DNA of 45,315 bases. Origin: Vulcaniibacterium thermophilum. GTDB taxonomy: Bacteria > Pseudomonadota > Gammaproteobacteria > Xanthomonadales > Xanthomonadaceae. This document shows positions 11,246-19,107 of the stretch, piece after piece; position 1 is the first letter of the stretch, and every line of letters begins with the position of its first letter. Where the stretch lies: the NCBI RefSeq assembly GCF_007923255.1, contig NZ_VOHJ01000023.1, forward strand, positions 1-45,315, written 5' to 3'. The position numbers and the translations under genes were made by a program. The notes under the pieces are model-generated. The model saw only the letters and a list, made by a program, of their open reading frames with translations, made no database searches and had not been told where the DNA came from.

Positions 11246-13507
11246 TCAGCCCCCGCACTTCAGCCAGATGGTCGCCAGCGGCGGGACGGTCAGCGCCAGC
11301 GAATGGGCGAAGCCGTGCGTGCCGATCGCCTCCGCCTCCACGCCGCCGCCGTTGCCGAGATTGGAACCGCCGTAGTAGGCGCTGTCGGTATTGAGCACCT
11401 CGCGCCAGAAGCCCGCGCGCGGCACGCCGACGCGGTAGCCGTGGCGCGGCACCGGGGTGAAGTTGCTCACGCACAGCAGCGCGCCGCCCTCCTCGTCGTA
11501 GCGCAGGAACGCCAGCACGCTGTTGGCCGCATCGTCGCCGACGCTCCACTGGAAGCCGCCGGGATCGTGGTCGCGCCGGTGCAGTGCGTGCAGCTCGCGC
11601 AGAAGATGGTTGAGGTCGCGCACCAGCGCCTGCATGCCGCGGTGCGGTGCGTGTTCGAGCAGGTGCCAGTCGAGCGCGCCGTCGTGGTCCCATTCGCGCC
11701 GCTGCGCGAATTCGCCGCCCATGAACAGCAGCTTGCGTCCGGGATGCGCCCACATGAAGCCGAAGTAGGCGCGCAGGTTGGCGAAGCGCTGCCAGTCGTC
11801 GCCCGGCATCTTGCACAGCAGCGAGCCCTTGCCGTGCACCACCTCGTCGTGTGAGAGCGGCAGCACGAAGCGCTCGGAGAAGGCGTACACCAGCCCGAAC
11901 GTCATGTCGCTGTGGTGGAAGCGGCGGTGGATCGGATCGCGCGACAGGTAGCGCAGCGTGTCGTGCATCCAGCCCATGTTCCACTTGTGGGTGAAGCCGA
12001 GGCCGCCATGCGCGGGCTCGGCGGTGACGCCGGCCCAGGCGGTGGATTCCTCCGCGATCGTCATCACGCCCGGAAAGCGCTCGGCGATCTGCGCGTTGAG
12101 CCGGCGCAGGAAGTCCACCGCCTCGAGGTTCTCGCGGCCGCCGTGGACGTTGGGCACCCATTCGCCGTCGGGACGGCTGTAGTCGCGGTAGAGCATCGAC
12201 GCCACCGCGTCCACGCGCAGACCATCGACGTGGAAGCGTTCGATCCACTCCAGCGCGCTGCCGATCAGGTAGGCCGCCACCTCGCGCCGGCCGTAGTTGT
12301 AGATCAGCGTGTGCCAGTCGCGGTGGAAGCCTTCGCGCGGGTCCTCGTGTTCGTACAGCGCGGTGCCGTCGAAGCGCTGCAGGCCGTGCGCGTCGCCCGG
12401 GAAGTGCGCGCTCACCCAGTCGAGGATGACGCCGATGCCGGCCCGGTGGCAGGCGTCGACGAAGCGCGCGAACGCGGCCGGCTCGCCCCAGCGCGCGCTC
12501 GGCGCGTACATGCCGAGCGGCTGGTAGCCCCAGGAGCCGCCGAACGGGAACTCGGTGACCGGCAGCAGCTCGATATGGGTGAAGCCGAGATCGCGCACGT
12601 ACGGCACCAGTTCGGCCGCGAGCGCGTCCCAGTCGAGTGCTTCGCCGCCCGCGCCGCGCCGCCAGGAGCCGGCATGCACCTCGTAGATGCTGACCGGTTC
12701 GCGATGCATCGCCTCGCGCACGCGGCGCCGCAGCCAGTCCTCGTCGTGCCAGTCGAAGGCCTCGCGGTCGGGCACGCGCGAGGCGGTGGCCGGCGGCAGT
12801 TCGGTCCAGCGCGCGAGCGGATCGGCCTTCAGCGGCAGCAGCGTGCCGTCCTGCGCCAGCACCTCGTACTTGTAGCGCGCGCCCGGCGCGATGCGCGGCA
12901 GGAAGATCTCCCATACGCCCGCGGTGTGGCGCAGCCGCATCGGGTGGCGGCGGCCGTCCCAGCCGTTGAAGTCGCCGACCACCGACACCCGCCGCGCGTT
13001 CGGCGCCCACACCGCGAAGCGCACGCCGGACACGCCGTCGATCGTCGTGTGGTGCGCGCCGAGCGCGCGCCGCGCGCATTCGCCGTCGCCGGCGAGGAAG
13101 CCGTGCAGCCAGGCTTCCTCCAGCACCGGGCCGAACGCGTACGGGTCCTCGATCTCCTCGCGGCCGCCGGGCCAGTCGATGCGCAGGCGGTAGCGGGCCG
13201 GTGCGTCGAGCACGCCCTCGAACAGCGCACCGTCGAACGGCAGGCCGCCCTCGCGCGCCGTCATCGCCACCGGCTCGCCGCGCTCGGGCAGCAACGCGAC
13301 CGCGCGCGCGCCCGGCAGGCAGGCGCGCACGCGCACGCGGCCGTCGGCCTGCCCGTGCGGGCCGAGCAACGCGAACGGATCGTCGGCGCGCCCCTCGACC
13401 AGAGCGCGCAGGCGCGCTTCCAGCGCGGGATCGGGCGAGGCGACCGTCGCCTCCGCACGGGCGGCGCGGCGCGTCGCCGGACGGGGAGCAGGCGACGCGT
13501 CGTTCAT
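11246..13507 (-). CDS. glgB: 1,4-alpha-glucan branching enzyme GlgB
   Basis: This 753-residue GH13 enzyme introduces alpha-1,6 branches into the glucan made by GlgA. It has the long N-terminal form: an N1 region with '[20 protein letters not shown]', then a CBM48 ('[20 protein letters not shown]'). The barrel shows '[17 protein letters not shown]', '[19 protein letters not shown]' (nucleophile Asp), '[13 protein letters not shown]' (acid Glu) and '[16 protein letters not shown]'. The first ~30 residues are Ala/Arg-rich and probably flexible. The start overlaps the glgA stop by four bases; treZ begins two bases after its stop. Confidence 0.95.
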   Translation of the reverse strand: MNDASPAPRPATRRAARAEATVASPDPALEARLRALVEGRADDPFALLGPHGQADGRVRVRACLPGARAVALLPERGEPVAMTAREGGLPFDGALFEGVLDAPARYRLRIDWPGGREEIEDPYAFGPVLEEAWLHGFLAGDGECARRALGAHHTTIDGVSGVRFAVWAPNARRVSVVGDFNGWDGRRHPMRLRHTAGVWEIFLPRIAPGARYKYEVLAQDGTLLPLKADPLARWTELPPATASRVPDREAFDWHDEDWLRRRVREAMHREPVSIYEVHAGSWRRGAGGEALDWDALAAELVPYVRDLGFTHIELLPVTEFPFGGSWGYQPLGMYAPSARWGEPAAFARFVDACHRAGIGVILDWVSAHFPGDAHGLQRFDGTALYEHEDPREGFHRDWHTLIYNYGRREVAAYLIGSALEWIERFHVDGLRVDAVASMLYRDYSRPDGEWVPNVHGGRENLEAVDFLRRLNAQIAERFPGVMTIAEESTAWAGVTAEPAHGGLGFTHKWNMGWMHDTLRYLSRDPIHRRFHHSDMTFGLVYAFSERFVLPLSHDEVVHGKGSLLCKMPGDDWQRFANLRAYFGFMWAHPGRKLLFMGGEFAQRREWDHDGALDWHLLEHAPHRGMQALVRDLNHLLRELHALHRRDHDPGGFQWSVGDDAANSVLAFLRYDEEGGALLCVSNFTPVPRHGYRVGVPRAGFWREVLNTDSAYYGGSNLGNGGGVEAEAIGTHGFAHSLALTVPPLATIWLKCGG

Positions 13508-15057
13508 GCGGCGAGGCGGGCGGTCTTCTCGTAGAGGTCGACGTACTGGCGGCTGGCGATCTCCCAGCCGCGCGGGGTCAGCATCGCCGCACGGCGCATC
13601 GCGTTCAGCAGCTCGGGCGTGCGGTACACGGCGAAGGCGCGCACCACCGCGCGGCGCAGCGCATCGGCGGTGGGCTCGTCGAACAGGAAGCCGGTGACGC
13701 CGTCGTCCACGGTGTCGATCAGGCCGCCGGTGGCGTGCGCGATCGGCAGGCTGCCGAAGCGCTGCGCGTACATCTGGCTCAGGCCGCAGGGCTCGAAGCG
13801 CGACGGCATCAGCAGGAAGTCGGAACCGGCGAACATGCGCCGCGCCAGCGTCTCGCAGAAACCCACGCGCGCGCCGACGTGACCGGGGAACCGGCGCGCG
13901 AGCTGCGCGATGGTGCGTTCGACCTCCGGCTCGCCCTGGCCGATCACCACGATCTGGCCGCCCGCATGCACGATCTGCGGCGCGATCTCGCAGATCAGGT
14001 CGAGGCCCTTCTGGTGCACCAGACGCGAGACCACGGCGAACAGCGGCCCGTCGCTGTCGCGCAGGCCGAATTCGTAACGCACGTACTGCGCGTGCGCGCA
14101 CTTGCCATGCCACTGGTCGATGTCGAAATGCGTCAGCAGGTGTTCGTCGCGGCTCGGGTCCCAACTGGCGTCGATGCCGTTGAGGATGCCGGTGAGCGCG
14201 CCATGCGCGGCGCGCGCCGCGAGCAGCCCGTCGAGCCCGCAGCCGAGCACCGGGCCGGTGATCTGGCGCGCATAGCTCTGGCTGACCGTACTGATGTGGG
14301 TGGCGTGCACGATGCCGCCGCGCAGGAACGACAGCCGGCCGTGGAAGTCGAGCGCATCGCGCGCGTTCGCCGGTACGCCGATGGCGTCGGCGATCGCATG
14401 CGGGAACAGCCCCTGGTAGGCCAGATTGTGGATCGTCAGCAGCGTCGGCGTGCGATCGCCGGCCCAGTGCGCGTAACCGGCGGCGAGCGCGCTCGGCCAG
14501 TCGTTGAGGTGCAGCAGGTGCGGCCGCCAGGACAGACCGGCGCGGCCGCCGGCGATCTCCGCCGCCGCGCGCGCGAAGGTGGCGAAGCGGATCGCGTTGT
14601 CCTCCCACTCGCGGCCTTCGGCATCGACGTAGGGCGAGCCTTCGCGTTCGTACAACGGCGGGCACAGCAGCACGTACACGCCCAGCCCGTCGTGGCGCTC
14701 GACATAACCGATCAGCGCCTCCGGCAACTGCGCATGCGCGCGCACGCGGCCGACCAGCCGCATGTCCCCGGCCTGCGCCAGCACCGCGGGGTATCCCGGA
14801 ATCAGCACCCGCACGTCCGCCTGCGCGCGCAGCGCGCGCGGCAGTGCCGCGGACACGTCGCCCAGGCCGCCGGCCTTGACGAAATCGGCCATCTCCGAGG
14901 TCACGAACAGACAGCGCCGGCGCGGACTGCCGGCGGGACGACGCTGGCTGCCGTGGCGGCGGGTGATGCGGATCGCGGTCTGCGGACGCGGCCGCGACGC
15001 CGGAGCGGGTGCCGGGTCGGCCGTGGCGGAGATGTCGGGTCGGGGCGAGGCGCTCAT
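13504..15057 (-). CDS. glgA: glycogen synthase GlgA (ADP-glucose dependent)
   Basis: This 517-residue GT5 enzyme extends glucan from ADP-glucose. The signature '[15 protein letters not shown]' (ADP-glucose-binding KxGGL, Lys61) lies near residue 61. '[11 protein letters not shown]', '[16 protein letters not shown]' and '[18 protein letters not shown]' follow. About 45 Pro/Arg-rich residues precede the conserved start '[11 protein letters not shown]', so an internal start is possible, but no better ATG is visible. It is the first gene of the seven-gene run, so its upstream region should hold the main promoter. No ADP-glucose pyrophosphorylase gene (glgC) is present in the window. Confidence 0.93.
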   Translation of the reverse strand: MSASPRPDISATADPAPAPASRPRPQTAIRITRRHGSQRRPAGSPRRRCLFVTSEMADFVKAGGLGDVSAALPRALRAQADVRVLIPGYPAVLAQAGDMRLVGRVRAHAQLPEALIGYVERHDGLGVYVLLCPPLYEREGSPYVDAEGREWEDNAIRFATFARAAAEIAGGRAGLSWRPHLLHLNDWPSALAAGYAHWAGDRTPTLLTIHNLAYQGLFPHAIADAIGVPANARDALDFHGRLSFLRGGIVHATHISTVSQSYARQITGPVLGCGLDGLLAARAAHGALTGILNGIDASWDPSRDEHLLTHFDIDQWHGKCAHAQYVRYEFGLRDSDGPLFAVVSRLVHQKGLDLICEIAPQIVHAGGQIVVIGQGEPEVERTIAQLARRFPGHVGARVGFCETLARRMFAGSDFLLMPSRFEPCGLSQMYAQRFGSLPIAHATGGLIDTVDDGVTGFLFDEPTADALRRAVVRAFAVYRTPELLNAMRRAAMLTPRGWEIASRQYVDLYEKTARLAA

Positions 15058-15379
15058 GGAGGATCTGGCTTGGGTAGAGGACGACGGCGCGACCGCCTGC
15101 GCGCCACCGGCACAAGGCCGATGACGGAAGGCTCGTCGTCAAGGAAAAAGGAATCCCGCTGCCGTGCGATCACGCTACGTAGCGATTGGTCAAAGGTACG
15201 TGAGTCGGCGCGACGTTTTCTGAGCGGGCTGAACCGTGCCGGCTACGGCTGCGCTTGAACTGTCATCGCTGCGCGCGCAGCGGTTCCGCCGGCGCTTTGC
15301 GCCGCCCTCACCTCGCGCTGCCGAGCCGCTGACGCGCCCGCCCCTACGCTGGTGCCGACGCTTCGATGAGGAGGGCACC
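15058..15379. promoter_or_regulatory. divergent intergenic region with a 12-bp palindrome (glgA / small-protein gene)
   Basis: This 322-bp gap separates glgA (minus) from a small-protein gene (plus) and must hold the promoters of both. A perfect 12-bp palindrome, CGCTACGTAGCG, occurs at 15173-15184, about 116 bp upstream of the glgA start. It is a candidate operator. A TACGCT hexamer at 15345-15350 could be a -10 box for the plus-strand gene, but no good -35 pairs with it. No coding signal was seen here. Confidence 0.4.
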
Positions 15380-15589
15380 ATGGGCACCAACACCCACGAA
15401 CGCAATCGCGACCGTGCCGGGCGCCAGAACCCGCCGGCCGGTCCCGACCGGCTCGGCGGCCGCACCCATGCGCTGCGCGCCGGCAAGGACGGACCGACGC
15501 AGCGCAAGTCGGTGCAGCCGCAGGAGCACCGCACGCGCGAGGAAGGCCGCGACGACCACCGCAGCGGCAGCGACAGCAATCCATCCTGA
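15380..15589 (+). CDS. small hydrophilic protein, unknown function
   Basis: This 69-residue protein begins 'MGTNTHERNRDRAGRQNPPA'. It consists almost wholly of charged and polar residues plus Gly and Pro, with no hydrophobic core, so it is probably intrinsically disordered. GAGGAGG lies a few bases upstream of the ATG, which supports this internal start in a longer open frame. It is 10 bp upstream of a second small protein of similar character, and the two probably form an operon. Proteins with this composition are often stress-related, but no named family was recognised. Confidence 0.7.
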   Translation: MGTNTHERNRDRAGRQNPPAGPDRLGGRTHALRAGKDGPTQRKSVQPQEHRTREEGRDDHRSGSDSNPS

Positions 15590-15599
15590 GGAGACCGCC

Positions 15600-15785
15600 A
15601 TGCGACCCGATCCCGCCGAACGGCACGCTACCCGGAAGGAAGGCGCGAAGGACCAGGCCAAGGACCTCGACCAGCAGCGTCAGCCGCAGTCCGCCCACCG
15701 CGAGCAGGACGAACGCGCCCACGACCAGGCCGGCCAGGGCCGTGTCCGCAGCCAGGATCCGAACTTCGGCCGCGGCCATCACTGA
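15600..15785 (+). CDS. small hydrophilic protein, unknown function
   Basis: This 61-residue protein begins 'MRPDPAERHATRKEGAKDQA' and ends 'SQDPNFGRGHH'. It is rich in Gln, Asp, Arg, Lys and His, has almost no hydrophobic residues, and is probably disordered. GAGGAGACC precedes the ATG, which starts 10 bp after the stop of the previous small gene, so the two are likely co-transcribed. Composition resembles the small protein at 35041-35244. No family was recognised. Confidence 0.65.
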   Translation: MRPDPAERHATRKEGAKDQAKDLDQQRQPQSAHREQDERAHDQAGQGRVRSQDPNFGRGHH

Positions 15786-16164
15786 CGGGCCGAGGGGACG
15801 GCGGCCCGGGCGCCGACGCCACCCCTCCCCAACCCTCCCCTTCGCCTGCGGCGAAAGGGAGGGAGTTCTCCTGCGAAGGCAGGGGAAGGCTCTCCTCCCC
15901 TTGCTCGCGCAGCGAGCAGGGGGAGGTCGGGCGGGGGTTCTCCGGTCGCCGAGGCGACACACCCGCCCCCGACCACCCTCCCCGGCCCTCCCCTGCACAC
16001 CGGCGAGGGCGTGAGCCACTCCTCCCCCTGCGGAAGCAGGGGGTCGGGAGGGGGTTCTCCGGTCACCGAGGCGACACCCGCCCCCGACCACCCTCTCCGG
16101 CCCTCCCTGCACACCGGGGAGGGCGTGAGCGCCCCTGCGAAGGCGCCCCTTCGGACCCCGCTCC
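15786..16164. repeat. block of GC-rich hairpin repeats (REP/REPIN-like)
   Basis: This 379-bp gap is filled with repeats. A 14-bp hairpin with one mismatch pairs 15833-15846 with 15850-15863. A 15-bp hairpin with one mismatch pairs 15894-15908 with 15912-15926. A unit of about 80 bp, beginning 'ggggttctccggtc' and ending 'gagggcgtgag', occurs twice (15933-16016 and 16050-16130), with a further hairpin around 16020-16042 between the copies. Related arms occur at 18899-18930 and 25991-26076. Such imperfect palindromes in clusters are typical of REP/REPIN elements. No gene or clear promoter was seen, although the promoter of the thioredoxin-like gene must lie here. Confidence 0.75.
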
Positions 16165-16497
16165 ATGACCTACACCCCCACCTACGCCACCGATGCCCCC
16201 ACCCGCGAGGCGATCGACGCCCACCGCGGCGCGCTGGTGCTGGAGTTCGGCACCGGCTGGTGCGGCTACTGCCGCCAGGCGCAGCGCGCCATCGAGTCCG
16301 CGCTGGCCGCCCTCCCCGAGGTGGCGCATCTGAAGATCGAGGACGGACCGGGCCGCGCGCTCGGCCGCTCCTTCCGGGTGAAGCTGTGGCCGACGCTGGT
16401 GTTCCTGCGCGACGGCGTCGAGGTCGCGCGGGTGGTGCGCCCCGACGACGAGGCGCCGCTGCGCGCGGCGCTCGATCGGCTGCGGGAACCGGCCTGA
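16165..16497 (+). CDS. thioredoxin-like protein (WCGYC)
   Basis: This 110-residue protein has a thioredoxin fold. 'GALVLEFGTGWCGYCRQAQR' holds the redox motif at Cys33-Cys36. 'VKLWPTLVFLRDG' holds the cis-proline. No signal peptide or membrane segment is seen, so it is probably a cytoplasmic disulfide reductase. The CGYC motif differs from the CGPC of classical thioredoxin, so redox potential and partner are likely different. The ATG follows the repeat block and has no obvious ribosome-binding site. Confidence 0.88.
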   Translation: MTYTPTYATDAPTREAIDAHRGALVLEFGTGWCGYCRQAQRAIESALAALPEVAHLKIEDGPGRALGRSFRVKLWPTLVFLRDGVEVARVVRPDDEAPLRAALDRLREPA

Positions 16498-16513
16498 CCT
16501 CGCGGCGGCGGCC

Positions 16514-17353
16514 TTACGCGGTCGCCGGCGCGTCCAGCCGCCGGCGCAACGCGCCCAGCTCCTCGCGCAGCGCGCGGATCTCCATCAGCATGGCATCGTC
16601 GCGCGCGCGGTCGGCGGCTTCGATGCGGTCGATGTGCGCATGCTCCTGCTCCACCTGCGCCTGCATCGCGTTGACGATCACGGCGATGAACAGGTTGAGG
16701 ACAGTGAAGGTGGCGGTGACCAGATAGACCACGAAGAACACCCACGCCCACGGCTTGACCGCGATCACCTGCCGCGCGATGTCGGGCCAGCCCTCCACGG
16801 TCATGATCTGGAACAGGGTGAACAGGCTCGCGCCGAGCGAGCCGAAGAACTCCGGCGCGGCGTCGTGGAACAGCTTGGTCGCCATCACCGCGGCCACGTA
16901 CATCACCAGCCCGAGCAGCGCCACGATCGACCCCATGCCCGGCAATGCGGTCAGCAGCGCGGTCACCACCTTACGCATGCTCGGCACCATCGAGATCAGC
17001 CGCAGCGCGCGCAGGATCCGCAACGCCCGCAGCACGCCGAAGCCTTCGCTCGCGGGCACCAGGGCGATCGCGATCACGGCGAAGTCGAACAGGTTCCAGG
17101 GTTCGCGGAAGAAGCGCCGGCCGTGCGCCAGCAGCTTCAGGCCGAGCTCGACCACGAACACGGCCAGCAGCGCGTGATCGAGCGTCTGCAGCGCGCGCAG
17201 CGTCGTCGCCGGCAGTCCGGGCACCGTTTCCATGCCCAGCACGATGGCGTTGACGACGATCAGCGCGATCACGGTGTTGGCGACGGCGGGGCGGTCGAGG
17301 AACCGTCCCAGGCGCGCGCGCCAGGACGACGGCGGGGCAATCGTTTCGCTCAC
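16514..17353 (-). CDS. voltage-gated cation channel, single-domain, with Cav-like filter TVEGWPD
   Basis: This 279-residue protein has the six-helix layout of bacterial homotetrameric channels of the NaChBac family. S1 is at about 24-42, S2 60-75, S3 87-100, S4 105-122, S5 138-160, pore helix 173-187 and S6 203-230. S4 carries Arg109, Arg112, Arg115 and Arg118 at three-residue spacing. After S6, about 45 charged residues look like the coiled-coil tetramerisation tail. The filter reads T185-V-E-G-W-P-D191, where NaChBac has TLESW. Gly at position 4 and Asp at position 7 match domain I of eukaryotic Cav channels (MEGWTD). Calcium or mixed permeation is therefore an inference. It may equally be annotated simply as an ion transporter. 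Confidence 0.9.
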   Translation of the reverse strand: MSETIAPPSSWRARLGRFLDRPAVANTVIALIVVNAIVLGMETVPGLPATTLRALQTLDHALLAVFVVELGLKLLAHGRRFFREPWNLFDFAVIAIALVPASEGFGVLRALRILRALRLISMVPSMRKVVTALLTALPGMGSIVALLGLVMYVAAVMATKLFHDAAPEFFGSLGASLFTLFQIMTVEGWPDIARQVIAVKPWAWVFFVVYLVTATFTVLNLFIAVIVNAMQAQVEQEHAHIDRIEAADRARDDAMLMEIRALREELGALRRRLDAPATA

Positions 17354-17546
17354 GGGCGACTCCCGGTGTGGACCTTCACAAGATCTTCATGATCGCCGGA
17401 TTTGTCGGCGGGATCACGTAGCCCATCCGACGCGTTGACATTTTCGCGACTAGATTCGTTGACTTGGTACCGGATTGGCGCTCCCCTGTAACACGCCCGC
17501 ACGAGGATGGCGACGGAAAGCCTTCCACGCGGCCCAGGAGCCCTGA

Positions 17547-17774
17547 ATGTCGGCCGTTCCAAAATCCCGCGTCATCGACGCCCAGATCCGGGCCCTGCGC
17601 CAGACGTTGGCCGAGCTGCTCGCCCGCGGCGTCTCGAAGGCCGAGCTGCACACCGTGTTCCAGACCGCGCTCGAGCAGCTTCTGGACAGCGCCAACGGCA
17701 ACGAGGCGCTGATCGACTACGTCTACCGCCAAGTGGACGCGGCCATCATCTCGCTCGACGACACGCACGGCTGA
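17547..17774 (+). CDS. small protein, unknown function
   Basis: This 75-residue, mostly helical protein begins 'MSAVPKSRVIDAQIRALRQT'. It ends in an acidic stretch before 'DDTHG'. AGGAG lies about ten bases upstream of the ATG and codon use matches the neighbours. It has no signal peptide or membrane segment. The family was not recognised. It is followed 92 bp later by another small unknown gene on the same strand. A TTGACA hexamer at 17435-17440 could be a -35 element, but no matching -10 was found. Confidence 0.65.
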   Translation: MSAVPKSRVIDAQIRALRQTLAELLARGVSKAELHTVFQTALEQLLDSANGNEALIDYVYRQVDAAIISLDDTHG

Positions 17775-17866
17775 GCCTTCGGCCTTCGCGCCGGCTCGAC
17801 GCGTCCTGCACGGCGCACTGCCGCTTGTTGGAGTAGCTTGGGTGGAATCCCTGCGTTCCATCGTTC

Positions 17867-18088
17867 ATGCCCCACCCCGGAGTCCACAGGAGCGTGCTGG
17901 CGCGTTCGGTCGACGACGCCCGCCGGACGATCGTCGAACTCCGACGCCGGCGCGCGGACGAGTGGGAGATCACCGCGCAGGCGCTGACGCTGTGGCAGTC
18001 CATCGCCTCGCTGACCGGCGACCACGAACAGCTGCGGCAGTACGCGTTCGACGAATTCGACCGCATGCTGCAGGACGAGCGGATCTGA
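17867..18088 (+). CDS. small protein, unknown function
   Basis: This 73-residue protein has the core 'EWEITAQALTLWQSIASLTG' and an acidic end 'DEFDRMLQDERI'. It appears helical and soluble. The ATG at 17867 lacks a clear ribosome-binding site. A GTG at 17894, directly after AGGAGC, is an alternative, though that spacing is too short to be convincing. It converges with the MrfB-like gene, with a 22-bp gap. No family was recognised. Confidence 0.6.
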   Translation: MPHPGVHRSVLARSVDDARRTIVELRRRRADEWEITAQALTLWQSIASLTGDHEQLRQYAFDEFDRMLQDERI

Positions 18089-18110
18089 CCGCGGCGCGCG
18101 GCCGCATCGC

Positions 18111-19091
18111 TCAGGGCGCGCCGGCCTCCCCTTCGATCGCCAGCGCGCTGAGGTGCCGCAGCAGGCGCGAGAGCGTGACCACGTCCTGCAGGTTGTGCGC
18201 CAGCACGCGCCGCAACGGCTGCGCGCTGCCGCCGCGCAGATAGGCGAGCCAGGCGGCGGGCGCTTCCGCGCCGGGCAGGTCGTCCTCGCGCACGATGCCG
18301 AGCACGCGGCGCTCGATGGTCGCCAGCCGGCAGTTCTCGTACACGCCGCGGTAGCGCCGGCGCGTGGGATGCAGCAGGTCGACGTGCGCGAGCCCTTCCA
18401 GCGGATTGCGCATGCGCGCCAGCCGGTAGCGCGTGGCCAGCAGCGGCGCGTCGTAGCAGCGGCCGTTGTAGCTGACCAGCACGGTGACGGGCGACAACCA
18501 GGCGCGGAACGCCTCGAGCATCGCGCTCTCCGCGGCCAGGCTCACGATGGTGAGCTGGCGCACGCGCAGCGCACCCGCGTGCCAGTCGGCGGCGCCGATC
18601 ATGAACGCGCGCGTGCCGGTGCCGCCGGCCAGGCCGGTGGTTTCGGTGTCGAAGAACAGCAGATGCTCCGCCGGCAGCGGTTCGCAGCGTGCGAAAGCGC
18701 CGTCCAGCCGCGCGGGCACGTCGGCCGCCGGGAGGACGCGTTCGTGCAGGTACAGGCCCGGCGCGAGGCATTCGCCGTGCAGCTCGCGGTCGCTCGAAGC
18801 GAAACGCGGCGGCGGCGGCGTGCGCACGCGCAGCAGGCGGCGCAACTGCTCGATGGAGGTGCGCGCCGGGGGTGCGGGGGCGCGCGCGCCCTCACCCCAC
18901 CCCCTCTCCCGCAGGAGCGGGAGAGGGGGTACTCCGCACGTCGGGTCCGCATGCGCAGGCGGCTCGGGCGATGCGGGCCGCCCGCCGCCGTGCGCCGGCT
19001 CCTGCCCCGCCGCAGGAGGACGGCCGGAGCGAGCGGACGTCGCGCCGGCCTGGCGCTTGAGCTGCTGGAGCCTCGCGAGGGTGAGGGTCAT
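18111..19091 (-). CDS. mrfB: YprB/MrfB-like RNase H-fold (DEDDh) exonuclease
   Basis: This 326-residue protein has a DEDDh exonuclease core of the YprB type from about residue 140. Acidic residues are in 'LLFFDTETTGLAGGTGTRAF' (Asp148, Glu150) and 'SYNGRCYDAPLL' (Asp214). The His-x3-Asp pair is in 'LAHNLQDVVTLSRLL' (His299, Asp303). In Bacillus subtilis YprB is MrfB, the metal-dependent exonuclease partner of helicase MrfA (YprA) in excision repair of mitomycin C damage. The gene lies 16 bp downstream of a MrfA-like helicase gene, which supports the same pairing. Residues 50-75 are encoded by an inserted repeat hairpin (18899-18930) that keeps the frame, in a linker before the nuclease domain. 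Confidence 0.85.
   Translation of the reverse strand: MTLTLARLQQLKRQAGATSARSGRPPAAGQEPAHGGGRPASPEPPAHADPTCGVPPLPLLRERGWGEGARAPAPPARTSIEQLRRLLRVRTPPPPRFASSDRELHGECLAPGLYLHERVLPAADVPARLDGAFARCEPLPAEHLLFFDTETTGLAGGTGTRAFMIGAADWHAGALRVRQLTIVSLAAESAMLEAFRAWLSPVTVLVSYNGRCYDAPLLATRYRLARMRNPLEGLAHVDLLHPTRRRYRGVYENCRLATIERRVLGIVREDDLPGAEAPAAWLAYLRGGSAQPLRRVLAHNLQDVVTLSRLLRHLSALAIEGEAGAP
18899..18930. repeat. REP-like hairpin inside the mrfB-like coding sequence
   Basis: Two perfect 14-base arms, 18899-18912 and 18917-18930, flank the loop AGGA. The arm core ccctctcccgc resembles the intergenic hairpins at 15833-15926 and 26053-26076. Here the element is read in frame as the peptide 'VPPLPLLRERGWGEG' within the low-complexity linker of the exonuclease. 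Confidence 0.75.
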
Positions 19092-19107
19092 ACGTCATCG
19101 CCCGCGC

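Noticed and set aside
15786-16130. Possible small genes within the repeat block.
   Set aside because: Open frames exist on both strands but consist of repeat-derived Pro/Gly/Arg sequence without ribosome-binding sites.
17435-17464. TTGACA and a nearby TTGACT as promoter -35 boxes for the gene at 17547.
   Set aside because: No -10 hexamer occurs at a 16-18 bp distance from either, so a promoter call was not supported.
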